This document shows positions 33,849 through 45,545 of a DNA stretch of 64,000 bases, piece after piece. Under the pieces are notes generated by a model. The model was not told the origin of the DNA. It ran no database searches and was given only the letters and a program-made list of their open reading frames with translations. The DNA is from Paralvinella palmiformis (lineage: Eukaryota > Annelida > Polychaeta > Terebellida > Alvinellidae). A program made the position numbers and the translations under genes. The DNA is taken from assembly GCA_025642065.1 (NCBI GenBank), contig JAODUP010000161.1, forward strand, positions 1,496,501-1,560,500, in the 5' to 3' direction. The stretch's first letter is position 1. Every line of letters starts with the position of its first letter.

Positions 33849-34485
33849 ACGCACTGAGACAGAGAAAATTAAACCTCTATTGTAATATGACCTTGACACC
33901 CGTCAACAGCAGATATAAATGGCAGATGCCAACAGATCTCCAATTAACCTTTGATACAGTGACAATATGTGAATGACCAGATTCCAGTATGGCTAATAAC
34001 TGGCATTACACTGCGACACAATTGTTACAATGCCAAAACTGCATGCCATTTTAATACACATAGAAACCCGGAATGTTCACTCCCCTGATGAACACCCCTT
34101 AATGACAACAAATACATCATCAACAGCACATGTACAATTGACACGTGGTGTCAGTGCATGAACTAATAATATGCCTAGATATCAGGGAATTATTACAGTA
34201 CACAATAAAACGAAATGATTACACTGAATTTTACCGACAAGAGATGATGTTATTGCAGTTTTATTAAGCAATTAATTGTAGAAAGCTCTGTTTGTCATAC
34301 AGAAGATCCCCGACACATACACATATTATAAGACCAGCCTCCAGTTCGAGATATGGTGGTCTGAGAGGAAATTGGTCTTTTTGTGTATGTTTATACACAT
34401 GCATACACACACAATCATAGACTGAGCCTCCAGTTTAAGATATAGTGGTCTGAGAGGAATGGTCTTATTGCATAATTGTTTATTA
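33849..34485. other. Short direct repeat, otherwise nothing
   Basis: AGCCTCCAGTTyrAGATATrGT followed by GGTCTGAGAGGAA occurs at 34335 and again at 34426, spaced about 90 bp. Confidence 0.5.
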
Positions 34486-34510
34486 TAGCACACACACCCC
34501 ACCCACCCAC

Positions 34511-34564
<54 letters not shown>
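34486..34564. repeat. (CA)n-(GA)n compound microsatellite
   Basis: CACCCCACC variants, a CA run, then about 18 GA units. Confidence 0.95.
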
Positions 34565-34568
<4 letters not shown>

Positions 34569-34644
34569 ATTTAATGACATAACAATTTACAGTATAACCT
34601 GTCTTAAATGATTACTATTTTATATCACATCATCAAAGTTGAGT

Positions 34645-34803
34645 TGTTCAGTTTCTGAGCATCCAGGTCACGCCTAGAACATATGGCCGAGGGGTGGGTC
34701 CTCCATAGGGAAACATTCCCAATACAGGTATAAATTGGATTGGTTCCCATAACCTGGAAGTTTATAGTCCAATGCTCTACCCACTGTACCATCGGCCATT
34801 TCT
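34645..34803 (-). mobile_element. tRNA-derived SINE, family B
   Basis: Body with GGTCACGCCTAGAACATATG and TAGGGAAACATTCCCAATAC. The head is on the minus strand with box A-like TGGTACAGTGGGTAGAG. It abuts a family A copy on its right. Confidence 0.75.
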
Positions 34804-34970
34804 GTGCACAAGGTAGGCTAAATGGGCCGAGCGACCTCAAAAGGTAATGAGACGAAGTGAAAGACGAAACAACCTTCAGATATGCCCACGCTGGGATTCA
34901 AACACGGGTGGTAGTGATCTGTGTTCGAACACGCTACCGCTGGACCACGGAGGCGCCCCTACAACTCAGC
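34804..34970 (-). mobile_element. tRNA-derived SINE, family A
   Basis: Lacks the distal body end but has GTGCACAAGGTAGGCTAAAT, then CGACCTCAAAAGGTAATGAG, then the head (CGCTACCGCTGGACCACGG). Confidence 0.85.
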
Positions 34971-36710
34971 TAAGAGCAAATATAGTACTGTTAAAGGGGT
35001 ATGAAGCCAATACGGACATTATACTATATGGTAAATAATGGACAAAATCTGACCACAACAGCTGGCTATAAGAAGAACAAAAGAGTTATATATAAAAATT
35101 GCCACCATTTGTTTATTTTGATTAATATCTGATATACTGATCCATACATGACAGAATCATTGTATCCAGAACCAGTTCATTGTGATGCAATGATATACTT
35201 GATGACAACAGTACATTTCATCTATTTGAAACCGGGAGTCCTCCCTTAAAAACCAACCAATCACAAGTTAAATCCCCTCGCATAATGACAAAAACCTGAA
35301 AAGTCCGATCTATTCTGGATCGCAACAAAACGGACAAAGGTCAATTCCACAAAGAAATTAGATCTCACAGACTTGGGTAATAAAAATATTATAGATTTAA
35401 TAAATCACTCTTAATAACAGAAGATGTACAGTGATATCCCCAAAACAAAAGTATGTAATAACCAATTTGAATATTCAACATTATTTAATCAGTGAAAGAA
35501 TGTATACCATATTTTAACTATTCAAAGGATAATGCTGAGATTAAATCCCACAAACTGGAGCTTTCATCGAGTCTTTAAGGAATCATCAAAATTATCATCA
35601 CCAGGGAACACCCAATATTCCAGCTTCATAATCTCATCAAAAACTCCATCAAATATTTTTTCATGTTAATAATATCAGTAAGTGAAAAATTATTAAGATC
35701 CGTCTTTTTAGGCATCAGAAATTGCCAATTTGTTTACAAAACGCATTTTATTGTAAAAAATATTCAAATTCTGAGGTGGCATTTTGGCAATTAACAAAAT
35801 TTCTATGTCAAGGAATTACTTTCATAAGAACAGATCAGCATCCATTTAGCATCTATTTGTTCTCAGGTACTTCTATATATATATTTGTTGAAGTCATCAG
35901 GAGTCTGATACAGGATACACAGCAGTAGACAGTAATCTTAAAGGATGAGCTCCTATTGTAGTTGGGCTGCCATTGACCTGTCTGTAACACTCTCAGACAC
36001 AGACACCTAGGTACATTGTCTTTAGGTAAGACGAGTAAACGAGATCAGATTGTCAGTACCCATTTTAGAGTAATGTCTTTATACCATGACATTATATAAA
36101 GTGTTACGTATTCAATATCCGGATAGTTATTAAGGCTGTCTTGATCGTGAACACCGAAAGACCGAACAATTCCTCGTCAGTAAACTAACTACAGGTGTTC
36201 ATCACATGTCCAAATACACACCTTGAAACTAAATAGAATTGACTCATGTTACATGTCTGCTCATTATCAATATAAAATCAGGTTTTTTTGTGGGTAAAAC
36301 TGGACAATGAACATCTCTGCAGTAAATAATCCACACAACATATGTTCATAAAAACTACGGAATAATTAATGGTGAAACATTTTCAATTATATTGACAGAA
36401 ACTTGTTTACACACGTGACACTGACAGGGAACATTCTAGCAACAAATATGTGAGTGTCTAACACGGGTGTCTGTCTAGCAGAAATGTGATCCTGATCATT
36501 GTAGCCTTAAAGACATGTTTCTTCTCTTACCAGATAATTATAACTCCACCATCATATTACCCACATGGCTCAGTGAGTAATGCGCTACAGAAATCACAAA
36601 CCATGAAAATTGTATAAAGTTCAACTACCCCATCAAATTAGCTTAGCTAATAAGCTAACAATGTTACTGTTACCTATTATTTCAAAGATGCAAAAAAGAA
36701 AATGCTAAAA
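34971..36710. other. AT-rich stretch, weak tRNA-like relic only
   Basis: CATGGCTCAGTGAGTAATGC near 36567 resembles a tRNA box A, but no good box B follows. The frame at 35722-35928 has no domain. Confidence 0.35.
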
Positions 36711-36714
36711 GTGG

Positions 36715-36870
36715 TTTTAATTTTTGTGGCTACCTTTTGGCATATAGTAGGTTAAAGGAATTATTGAGTGACCCCAATTTGTTTTTAATGAAGTGAAAGA
36801 TGAAACACCCTTCAGTCATCATAGCTATAGAGGTTGAAATCTAAGCCCCAGTGATAGAGGCCTCAGAGAC
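36715..36870 (-). mobile_element. Old SINE relic, family A
   Basis: TAGTAGGTTAAAGGAATTAT and ATGAAGTGAAAGATGAAACA follow the family A order with heavy divergence. Confidence 0.5.
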
Positions 36871-38281
36871 CCGTTAATGGGCTATCATCAAAATACCCTC
36901 AAATTATTTCAGAACTTGCAAGTTTAACTTTTAGAACATCCTGACAAAAAATCATCAGAAAAATAAACAATTCCTAAAGTTTTATCAATTACTATAACTT
37001 TCCATTTACAATGATTAGTTGATACTCACGCTGATGGTACCACATTTCCAGTATGTAAATAACACTAGATACACAATTTGATTATAGACGAGACAATTTG
37101 TTCAACAAACTCTTCCCAGACAGTGTTTCTAGACTTGAATCAAAAAGAACTGAGTGTATAGAGAAGCTTTTATCACAATAGGTTCAACTGCCAGTAAATG
37201 TTATACAAAAAAGTGTCTTAGGCCAGAGTTAAACAGTTAAAGTGATCATTTGTAAACAATATATACAAAAAACAGACTTTACTTAAGTAAATGAAGTAGT
37301 CTAAACAACAGAAGGTTCTGATTGTTTTGTGTTGATAAAACACTAAGTGATGAATAAATAATTATTATTATAATGGTTATTAGTTATCATTCTAAGGTTT
37401 ATTTCCATTATTATTATTATTATTATTATTGTAGTTGTAAATTATATTATGTAATATTTATTATTGGATATATCAGTGAATAAACTGACTATTAATATTA
37501 CCATAATATTAATAATATTACTACTAATAATAAATGGGCATTTTGATGACACTGGGTTACTTGGAGTACAGTCAGCACTCCAAATGTCCCGGTTGTAGTC
37601 ACCTCAGTCATGATTGATCCAATTGTGTGATCAGTACCCAAGCTAAACAACTCAACTCAATGACTATTACTAATAGTAACTGTATTCACTAACTAAGAAA
37701 GGTGTGTGTGCACACAAACAATCGGTAATAAAATTTAATATTAAAAAAACAATTGCAATATTGTGCAAACACATTTTCTAGATATTACACAGCATCATAA
37801 GAATCTATTTAATAACTCTTAAAAGAGTAACAGGCCTTCCTCGAGTTTAACTCATCCCTAGCACTATAACTTTAGTCCTACAGTCATTTCAAACACGTTT
37901 TATGTGAAGACAAAAATTGAGTCCAGTATTAGGCATAAGCAAACTATCACAATAACTGAGTCTGAGTAACCCTCAATGTTCTATCCAGGTGATAAGGTAT
38001 CCATGTTTAACATTCAACAGGAATAATCCCCATGTCCTGAGGAGAGATCCTTTATTCATGAGCTGCAACAACATCGATACAAATCTTACAATGGAGACAA
38101 ATCACTACACGTTGTAATGTACATATAAACGACATACTTATAAAGGGAACCTATGATGATAACAAAATACAATTTGCTGTAGAGGACTCGGAGTGCAATA
38201 ATTAGATCACCTAAATTATCACTATTAATTCATATCGAGCTTAATTCAGTTAGTAAATCAGCGAGTTTGTACTTTGTTTAG
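36871..38281. other. AT-rich stretch with ATT trinucleotide tract
   Basis: A TTATTATTATTATT tract lies at 37405-37432. No gene recognised. Confidence 0.4.
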
Positions 38282-38308
38282 TTGAGTGCTATAATTCGCA
38301 TAATTCAG

Positions 38309-38494
38309 AGCCCGGACATCTGGCTGAGGGCTGATATCTATGGAAACATGCCGCAATTACAAGCTATACATGGATTTGTACCCAGGAGTCCTACCAAGAG
38401 GGCTACAGCACATTTCTCTATCAATTATGCCACCAGGGTACCTGATTATTTACTGAGACAGGTTGATCAGGTTAAAGTTCCTTTGTTAATATAG
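38309..38494 (+). CDS. Possible coding exon, function unknown
   Basis: After an acceptor-like CATAATTCAG the plus strand reads an open, balanced-composition frame (SPDIWLRADIYGN, then MPQLQAIHGFVPRSPTKRA) to a stop at 38492-38494. It could instead end at a donor-like CAG|GTTGAT or CAG|GTTAAA near 38460-38475. The acceptor's pyrimidine tract is weak and no family is recognised. Confidence 0.25.
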   Translation, partial: SPDIWLRADIYGNMPQLQAIHGFVPRSPTKRATAHFSINYATRVPDYLLRQVDQVKVPLLI

Positions 38495-39201
38495 GTTAAT
38501 TATAAATAATAAATATTTCGTTTTTGGTTAGTCTGTCACTAATTGTGTTATTGTTCAAAAAAGATGAATCCGAGTTTGAGTTTATAGTTTGGGAACATCA
38601 ATTTATTAAGGTATATTAGTTATGGGAGGGATGTGTCAGATATCTAAGTTATGTTGATTCTAATTTAATAGCCTCTTAATAATTTCACATATTTTTACAT
38701 GTTTTTGCTATACATGAATAGATCAAAAAATAAAATTCCAGATACAAAAATACTGGGATTCATTCCCATGGCCCAGATGTCTGTACCTACACACTTTGAT
38801 GTCATACTATATACCAGAAACTCATTTACTAATACAATTAGTAAATTTATTGTATTTAATGGATGCAAAATACCAATTTTCAACTTCCATAAAAATAAAC
38901 CTACATATTTCTGTTATGGTTGGTATCAATGTTGATTCAGCAGGCAGGGTTTCAAAACGTTTAGCAAAAATACAACAGATTGTAATTCAAACATCGTACT
39001 TGAACAAATAAAAACTCTGTTGTGCAGAATACTGGATAAAATGCTGATAATCAGATGGCTGGCCAGCGCAGCCATCATTTAGATACCAGTAGATACATAA
39101 AATGGTTTACTTTCATAAAAACTTTCACCAAAAGACCATAATGGTTGACATCGGATAACCATCCACGCAGAACGGGAATCTTAATGGAGTTTAAGAACCT
39201 A

Positions 39202-39204
<3 letters not shown>
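38495..39204. other. No recognised feature
   Basis: Overlapping short frames on both strands, no domain. Confidence 0.4.

Positions 39205-39232
<28 letters not shown>
39205..39232. repeat. (TA)n microsatellite
   Basis: TA run. Confidence 0.9.
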
Positions 39233-39236
<4 letters not shown>

Positions 39237-40470
39237 CTTAAAAAATTACGGGAAACCTACAAATTGTGTAAGCACTAACATTTTCACTAAACCCCACCAC
39301 AGCATATTTTAGTTGTGTTGACATTCCAGGTAATTCTGTTGGTATCTAAATGAAAGCTGACCTGGATCACTTAAGCAGTCTAACACCTCCATCTTAATTC
39401 TTTCGACATTCAGGATGGCATGTTACTCATTCCAAGAATCCTTTCACAACTGTTTCCATTTCATGCCACACTGAGGCTATGAGAAACTTAAATATTACCA
39501 ACCCCTCCCTCCCCCCCACTGGCACATAAAGATGTATTATCTATCTTTTCAGAAAAACAAACAAAAAACCTAAACTTTAGGGTACAAAAAGTCACACCAT
39601 AAAAGATTATATGTTTCCAGTAATTATTTTCATTAAATGCAATAAATTCCCTTTAATAATACTGAACTTTCTGTAACATTTATTGATTATTTTTCTTCCA
39701 AAAAAACCCCCAGAAGAATAATATAGCTTCTTAAGTACCCAGAGACAGACCTTGCACAACACAGAATTATAAAGACAAATGAGATAATTGCCACCAGAAG
39801 AACTCCTCCCATCAATGGACTCATTATCAACTGAAAAATGTTGTGTTGAGAGATAAACAGATTAAAGGTTTTTTTTCTGGATTTGTAGCCGGAAATATAA
39901 AACATTAGTTTCGGGTTAAATGATAGTTTGATGGACAACAAGTGTTTAAAATGCTTCAATAAATTGATCAATAAATATAAATTTAAAACAAAAGATGATT
40001 TATCTGCACTGGGAAATGGTGTGATGTCTGACTATCTTTACCAGACATCCACATTAATAATGAAAATCATCATTATACCATCCAGAAGGTCATTGTTTCA
40101 TCTGTATCTATCTCAGTTTCTCCAATTATAAATATATGTTAGAATATTTATATGTCTGCCTGTGCCCCTTTATCTAAATGACTGTGTGACTATAAAGTAT
40201 AATGCTAAACTTTGTGTGAAAATAAAAACAGGTACCCAAACTAGCTGATTCATCAGGTAATATCATGAACATTCCACAATATTTATTACACCAAGAAATA
40301 ACGTCACAAAAATTATTTCTTCTTCAGGTAACTGATACTCACCCAACATGAGAACTATTAACTTATTTATCCTCACTCACGGTTTAGTTAAAATCTCCAC
40401 TAAAAGATCAATTGACTTCTATCTAAATCAGTAAAGACCATCAGCTGAGTTGATTCCAGACATCCAGTCA
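39233..40470. other. No recognised feature
   Basis: AT-rich sequence without structure. Confidence 0.4.
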
Positions 40471-40479
40471 TTTTAAGGA

Positions 40480-42165
40480 AAGTAGGACAAATGCGCACTG
40501 GACAAATGCTCACCAATAAAGTAGGAGAGTGGACAAATGCTCACCAATAAAGTAGGAGAGTGGACAAATGCTCACCAATAAAGTAGGAGAGAGGACAAAT
40601 GCTCACCAATAAAGTAGGACAGTGGACAAATGTTCACCAATAAAGTAGGAGAGTGGACAAATGCTCACCAATAAAGTAGGAGAGTGGACAAATGCTCACC
40701 AATAAAGTAGGAGAGTGGACAAATGCTCACCAATAAAGTAGGAGAGAGGACAAATGCTCACCAATAAAGTAGGACAGTGGACAAATGTTCACCAATAAAG
40801 TAGGAGAGTGGACAAATGCTCACCAATAAAGTAGGAGAGTGGACAAATGCTCACCAATAAAGTAGGAGAGTGGACAAATGCTTACCAATAAAGTAGGAGA
40901 GTGGACAAATGCTCACCAATAAAGTAGGAGAGTGGACAAATGCCCACCAATAAAGTAGGAGAGTGGATAAATGCTCACCAATAAAGTAGGAGAGTGGACA
41001 AATGCTTACCAATAAAGTAGGAGAGTGGACAAATGCTTACCAATAAAGTAGGAGAGTGGACAAATGCTCACCAATAAAGTAGGAGTGGACAAATGCCCAC
41101 CAATAAAGTAGGAGAGTGGACAAATATCCATCAAGTAAGAAAATATTAAACTAAACAAAATATTGAACTAAAACAAAACATACTTTCCTCATTTTTTAGA
41201 TTTCCATTTTTATATGTTGTATTATAATAATAGTTGGCTTAAAAATATTATCAGAGTTTGAATAACTCAAGTTTGTTATATTAATATATCTATGTATATG
41301 GATTGTAAATGTTCTTTGTTTTATACACTGATGTGCTTTGAGAGAGAAATGATTAATTGCTGTTCAAACTCGGGTACGTTTAAAATGTTGTAACGGTTTG
41401 GAAATATTTAAAACTGAAATTGAAAACTCATGAGTCCCATGCCAGATTCGAATGTCATTGGCTTAGCTTTGTTGTTCGGATTTGGTGAGGGACTTGAATA
41501 TTTCTCATTGGCTGTTTCGTAATCCATGTAACCTCTGACCCAACTTAGAGCTGGCTACCCTTTTCAAAATTTAAATCAGTTTTTGTTTGGATCTCGGTGA
41601 ATGTAGTCGAAAAGTGAATTGTGATGTTATTGAAAATGGAAATGTGAATATCAGAAATGTGAATATCAGAAATGGATCATTGGTATTCATTAACAATGGA
41701 TCGTGAATAAACGGATCATGATTTATCAAGTCTCAATCGCTGATGTGTGGGTTAGACGGAAGCATGAACTTTAAATGGAGCCCCGGCATATAAAATAACG
41801 TGAAGAGCCCACCCTAAAACCCGGATAATATCGAACTATAATAAGGTCAACATTTTCAATTATTTAATATTCCCAAACTATTAACCGACTTCAAATTAAA
41901 CCAATATATTTTCAGTTAAAGCTCTTTACTGATTTAACTGAAGCCTAATTTAGAAGCCAATTGTAAATCAAATGCAATAAACTGGAACGAGAAGATTAAA
42001 ATTCTTCTACGTTAAAATTAATTGATTCCGTTATTTAAGCCACGTAATCTTTGTCCTTTACGAATTGTATCCGTCACTGTAATCATATAAATTTCCATTT
42101 ATTTCTTATTTTCTTGGTGGACATTTGTCCAATCTCCCACTTCATTCGGGTGAGCATTTGTCCTT
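40480..42165. mobile_element. hAT-like non-autonomous element with expanded terminal repeats
   Basis: The left end AAGTAGGACAAATGCGCAC and the right end GTGAGCATTTGTCCTT are inverted copies of an AGGACAAATGCTCACC motif. A second inverted pair (GGACAAATGYYCACC) lies just inside each. The same 9-mer TTTTAAGGA borders both ends (40471-40479 and 42165-42173), read as an 8-9 bp target-site duplication, which fits hAT or Mutator-type elements. The interior (41140-42115) is AT-rich and shows no transposase. Confidence 0.7.
40500..41130. repeat. 31-bp minisatellite (about 20 copies) grown from a transposon end
   Basis: Unit GTGGACAAATGCTCACCAAT plus AAAGTAGGAGA, 31 bp. It is the subterminal repeat of the surrounding element. 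A 155-bp (five-unit) higher-order duplication is visible: the variant pair GAGGACAAAT then GTTCACC occurs at 40591 and again at 40746. Confidence 0.95.
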
Positions 42166-42224
42166 TTTAAGGACACTTAATTATGAAGAACCAATTATAC
42201 AAAATTGTTATTACTGTATAAGCA

Positions 42225-42305
42225 TAATGTGTTGGATTCAAACTCACTACCCTGGAAGTTTGCAACAATTAGTACTCTATTAACCCCTCTGCCATCGGAG
42301 CACCG
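42225..42305 (-). mobile_element. SINE head relic, family B
   Basis: TTGGATTCAAACTCACTACC and TCTATTAACCCCTCTGCCAT form the reverse complement of a family B head. The body is missing. Confidence 0.5.
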
Positions 42306-42538
42306 AACAAGACAATAGAAGACTTAATTTCCTAAACTATTTAACAGATCAAACAATATCTCCACATTATTTGTTAGGACTTCTAAATTGAATCAATTCA
42401 TTGTTCTTTGGTGCTTTTATGCCTGTTCATTTCTGAAATCTATTGTGCCAATGTGGATGTGAATAAATCTTAGTTTAGCATATAATATTAAATGGCCACA
42501 GTTAAAATATATTGCTGGAGATACAAATATATCATAGG

Positions 42539-42541
<3 letters not shown>
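42306..42541. other. No recognised feature
   Basis: AT-rich sequence. Confidence 0.4.

Positions 42542-42589
<48 letters not shown>
42542..42589. repeat. (TA)n microsatellite
   Basis: 24 TA units, one of the longest in the window. Confidence 0.95.
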
Positions 42590-42592
<3 letters not shown>

Positions 42593-42739
42593 AAGAAGTA
42601 TGTACACTAATAATACCAGGACTCATATACGAACTGAGATAATTAACTGGTCTGTGTCCAATGACGATAACAATGCCACAAAGACATTCATTGATGATCC
42701 AGGAAGTAAAGTTTTAACATATAAATATACAAAAAGAGG

Positions 42740-42780
42740 TGTGTGTGTGAGGGGGGGTGTACGTGCGCGCGCGCGTGCCC
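42740..42780. repeat. GT/GC alternating tract with Z-DNA potential
   Basis: TGTGTGTG, a G run, then GTACGTGCGCGCGCGCGTGC. Alternating purine-pyrimidine with GC steps favours Z-DNA. Confidence 0.7.
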
Positions 42781-42789
42781 ACCAAAGTT

Positions 42790-43844
42790 TCACCATTCAA
42801 CAGCTCATCACCAATCATTTGATTACACCAGACCGCGCCCCCCCTCCCCAGTTTTAGCTTAAGTTATCATCCACTAAAATTCTGCCTTAAAACGGAGCTT
42901 CGTTTAATGTAATATATCCTGGCATTAAGATGGAGAGAATGAGCTCAAAGTAGGACAGAAAATCCTGTTACTAGGTTCTGACATGACATCAAGACAAAAC
43001 AGCAAAACTGGTACTGAATGCTGAGAGCCACGTGAATGATATTAATAGGACATCAAAGTGTAATACGTTTAAAGTCAACACACTAAGAATAAAATTGTCA
43101 GAAGTGAGATATTTAAAGATGAAATGTGACCTTTTCTTACTGCAAAGTAAACATCTGTCATGGCGTCACATGGTCACTTAAAATTACTAAACTAAAACTT
43201 TCTCAAAATTTATGACATTATAATGTGCCTTCTGATGTTTTATTTATGTTGTCTGCTTGTGGAGGCTCTGTCAATGAATCAATTAAAAAATCAGTCGATT
43301 ATCAAAGCAATCAATCTATCTGATTTAGACATATTCGGTTTGTAGGTCTGTTGAGCTATAAATCAGACAATCTGTTATCAAACTGTCATTATGCTAACCA
43401 ATAAATCAATCAATCAACCTTCATCTAGCTATAATATCTATGTATCTATCTCTATAAGTCAAACTGAGCTATCAACTAATCAGAGATACTGATTACGTGA
43501 TAACTCTGGGTGATATCTATCTATCTATCTGTCTGTCTATATGTCTATCGTGCTGAGCTATCAAAACACTTCATAAAACAACAAATCATGAGCAACTTGA
43601 CCGATGAAAAAGGCGATGTCCTCATTCTGCCAGATAATGACTCACCCCTAGAGGTCCGAGGCAGCTGTTAAAGCCCGGAAGACCCCAAATAAATTAAATT
43701 GTTATCAATGTATAATGTGATATAACATTCACTCTCACCTATTATATGACCTACGTTATAGGATAATGAAGCTCAAAATGTTAATAACAAAATATAAATG
43801 ATAAGAAAATTAGTCAAACGAACTGCAAAATAAAACCACAGAAT
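42790..43844. other. No gene; short CTAT/GTCT tetranucleotide tract
   Basis: (CTAT)n grading to (CTGT)n at about 43514-43552, preceded by scattered CAATC/ATCTATC words. Confidence 0.5.
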
Positions 43845-44345
43845 GGCCAATATAATCCCCTTCATAGTTCATTCCTTGACGTGCCGTGAGGTGGCTTGTA
43901 ATGTCTCAGTGACCCAGACAGCTATGGCAACAGGGGCTTTGACTTCTGTTAAGGGACACCCATTAAGCTGGACTGTTCAATGGGTAGAAGCTAGACTGAT
44001 ATGGACTACGGGTGCGGTAACCCCAACAGAAACCTCGAATGCTGAAGTCAGAGGTTACAACTGAGCCGCGGTCGGCTCACTCAAATAGACCACAATGCCA
44101 TGCATCCAGAGCTATTATACATTTCTGGACAATGGTGACGTGATCGGTGCTACTTAAAGCCCCGTGATGACTCGCTTCGGCAGGTGCAGCGCTGGGCTCC
44201 TTAAACTTACAGCAGCTGAGTGAGTCACTACCTCAGGACAGCTATAACAATTGTCCAGAAGAATCTGTATGGCACGAGAAGTGATCTACCGAGAACAGTA
44301 TCATTCATACTCATAGTCAATCAGCTGGCCTCGATGGGATGTCAA
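43845..44345. other. GC- and CpG-enriched island of unknown nature
   Basis: Stands out from the AT-rich flanks. It contains a perfect hairpin TGAGCCG-CGGT-CGGCTCA (44062-44079) and a 73-codon frame (43843-44064) without a recognised domain. No SINE head, transposon end or promoter core was found. Confidence 0.4.
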
Positions 44346-45435
44346 CAAGCGAACGAAAAGATGGATAAACGACCAAATAATAATTAATATAATATTATAG
44401 CAGAATGATAAAATTCCATGAGAATTATATCAAAGAAATGAGCAAAAATAAAACTGTCAGTCTGTCAACAAAGCTGGATAAATTATTTATTTGCTGATAT
44501 AAATCATAAAAGTCAGACAGTATCACAAAAAATAACTTCATCAACATTGGACATTACATTACCTATGTTAACTCTACACGATAATTGTCATATTTTTGTC
44601 AATCACATGACATTGTAGAAATGTAATATTAAATATGCAAGTATGACAATGAATGTGCCTTTAATAAAAGTGCAGCATGTGTTAGTCATAATTCCACATG
44701 TTACACAAACCTGCGGGTCAATTATCAATACAACGATTTTTGCTTTGGCCTCAGTCTTGAATTGAGTTCAGGGCACACACATACACACACACACACACAC
44801 AAACACACAGTGAATACGTCAATTATTGGGTGATAAATGAATGCGTAACACAGAATACAGACCACACTGAGTAGCATTTTATCATAATCAATAACTGTTT
44901 TTTATTTAATATTTATAACAAATTTATAGACAGATACAGATCGGTAGCAAAATATTCAGGTTTTTATTCCACATATTAAATGTTGTCTAATTATTTAAAC
45001 CACTGATTAAGCAAGGTCCCATTAATTAGCATGTAGGTTTTTTAAATATCAAAACATTCAAAAGGCAAATGCTCAAACAGATCGGGACATAAAAATTCCC
45101 ATCTGTATCTCTTGTGTAAAGTTGATATAAGTTTTGTATTATTATAATATTCTGACACCTGATTTATAATTAACTTAATCACAAATTAGTGACTGGATAA
45201 AGGATTACAAACTTCTCTAAATTCTAATCCATAAATCAATCATTCTGTTTATACAGTAATCATTCTAAACACAGTCAAATGTATGATGACATCTAACAGT
45301 GACACTTCATTGTTGCCTGTTATTATAAGTGATGTCGCAGGTATGACACTCATCTAAAGTTGGACTCAGTCTTTCATTTACCTGTTGAGTTAATTCATCT
45401 ATTATTCAGTAACTGGTGATGGATGAGTGAGTGGC
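44346..45435. other. No recognised feature; (CA)n at 44776-44802
   Basis: Only the CA run stands out. Confidence 0.4.
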
Positions 45436-45439
45436 TTAC

Positions 45440-45545
45440 CTTTTCTCATCACTCCAAGTCACAACTGGGATAAATGACTGAGAGGTGACTCAGACCTCTG
45501 TGGAAATGTCCCACAGACTTAGATAAGAGTCAGATTCAAATGAAC
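45440..45545 (-). mobile_element. SINE body relic, family B
   Basis: GGAAATGTCCCACAGACTTA followed by GAGTCAGATTCAAATGAAC matches the family B body-head junction. Confidence 0.45.

Noticed and set aside
44160..44222. Box C/D snoRNA (GTGATGA ... CTGA) or U6-like CTCGCTTCGGCA
   Set aside because: No terminal stem for a snoRNA, and the U6 resemblance stops after about 12 bases.
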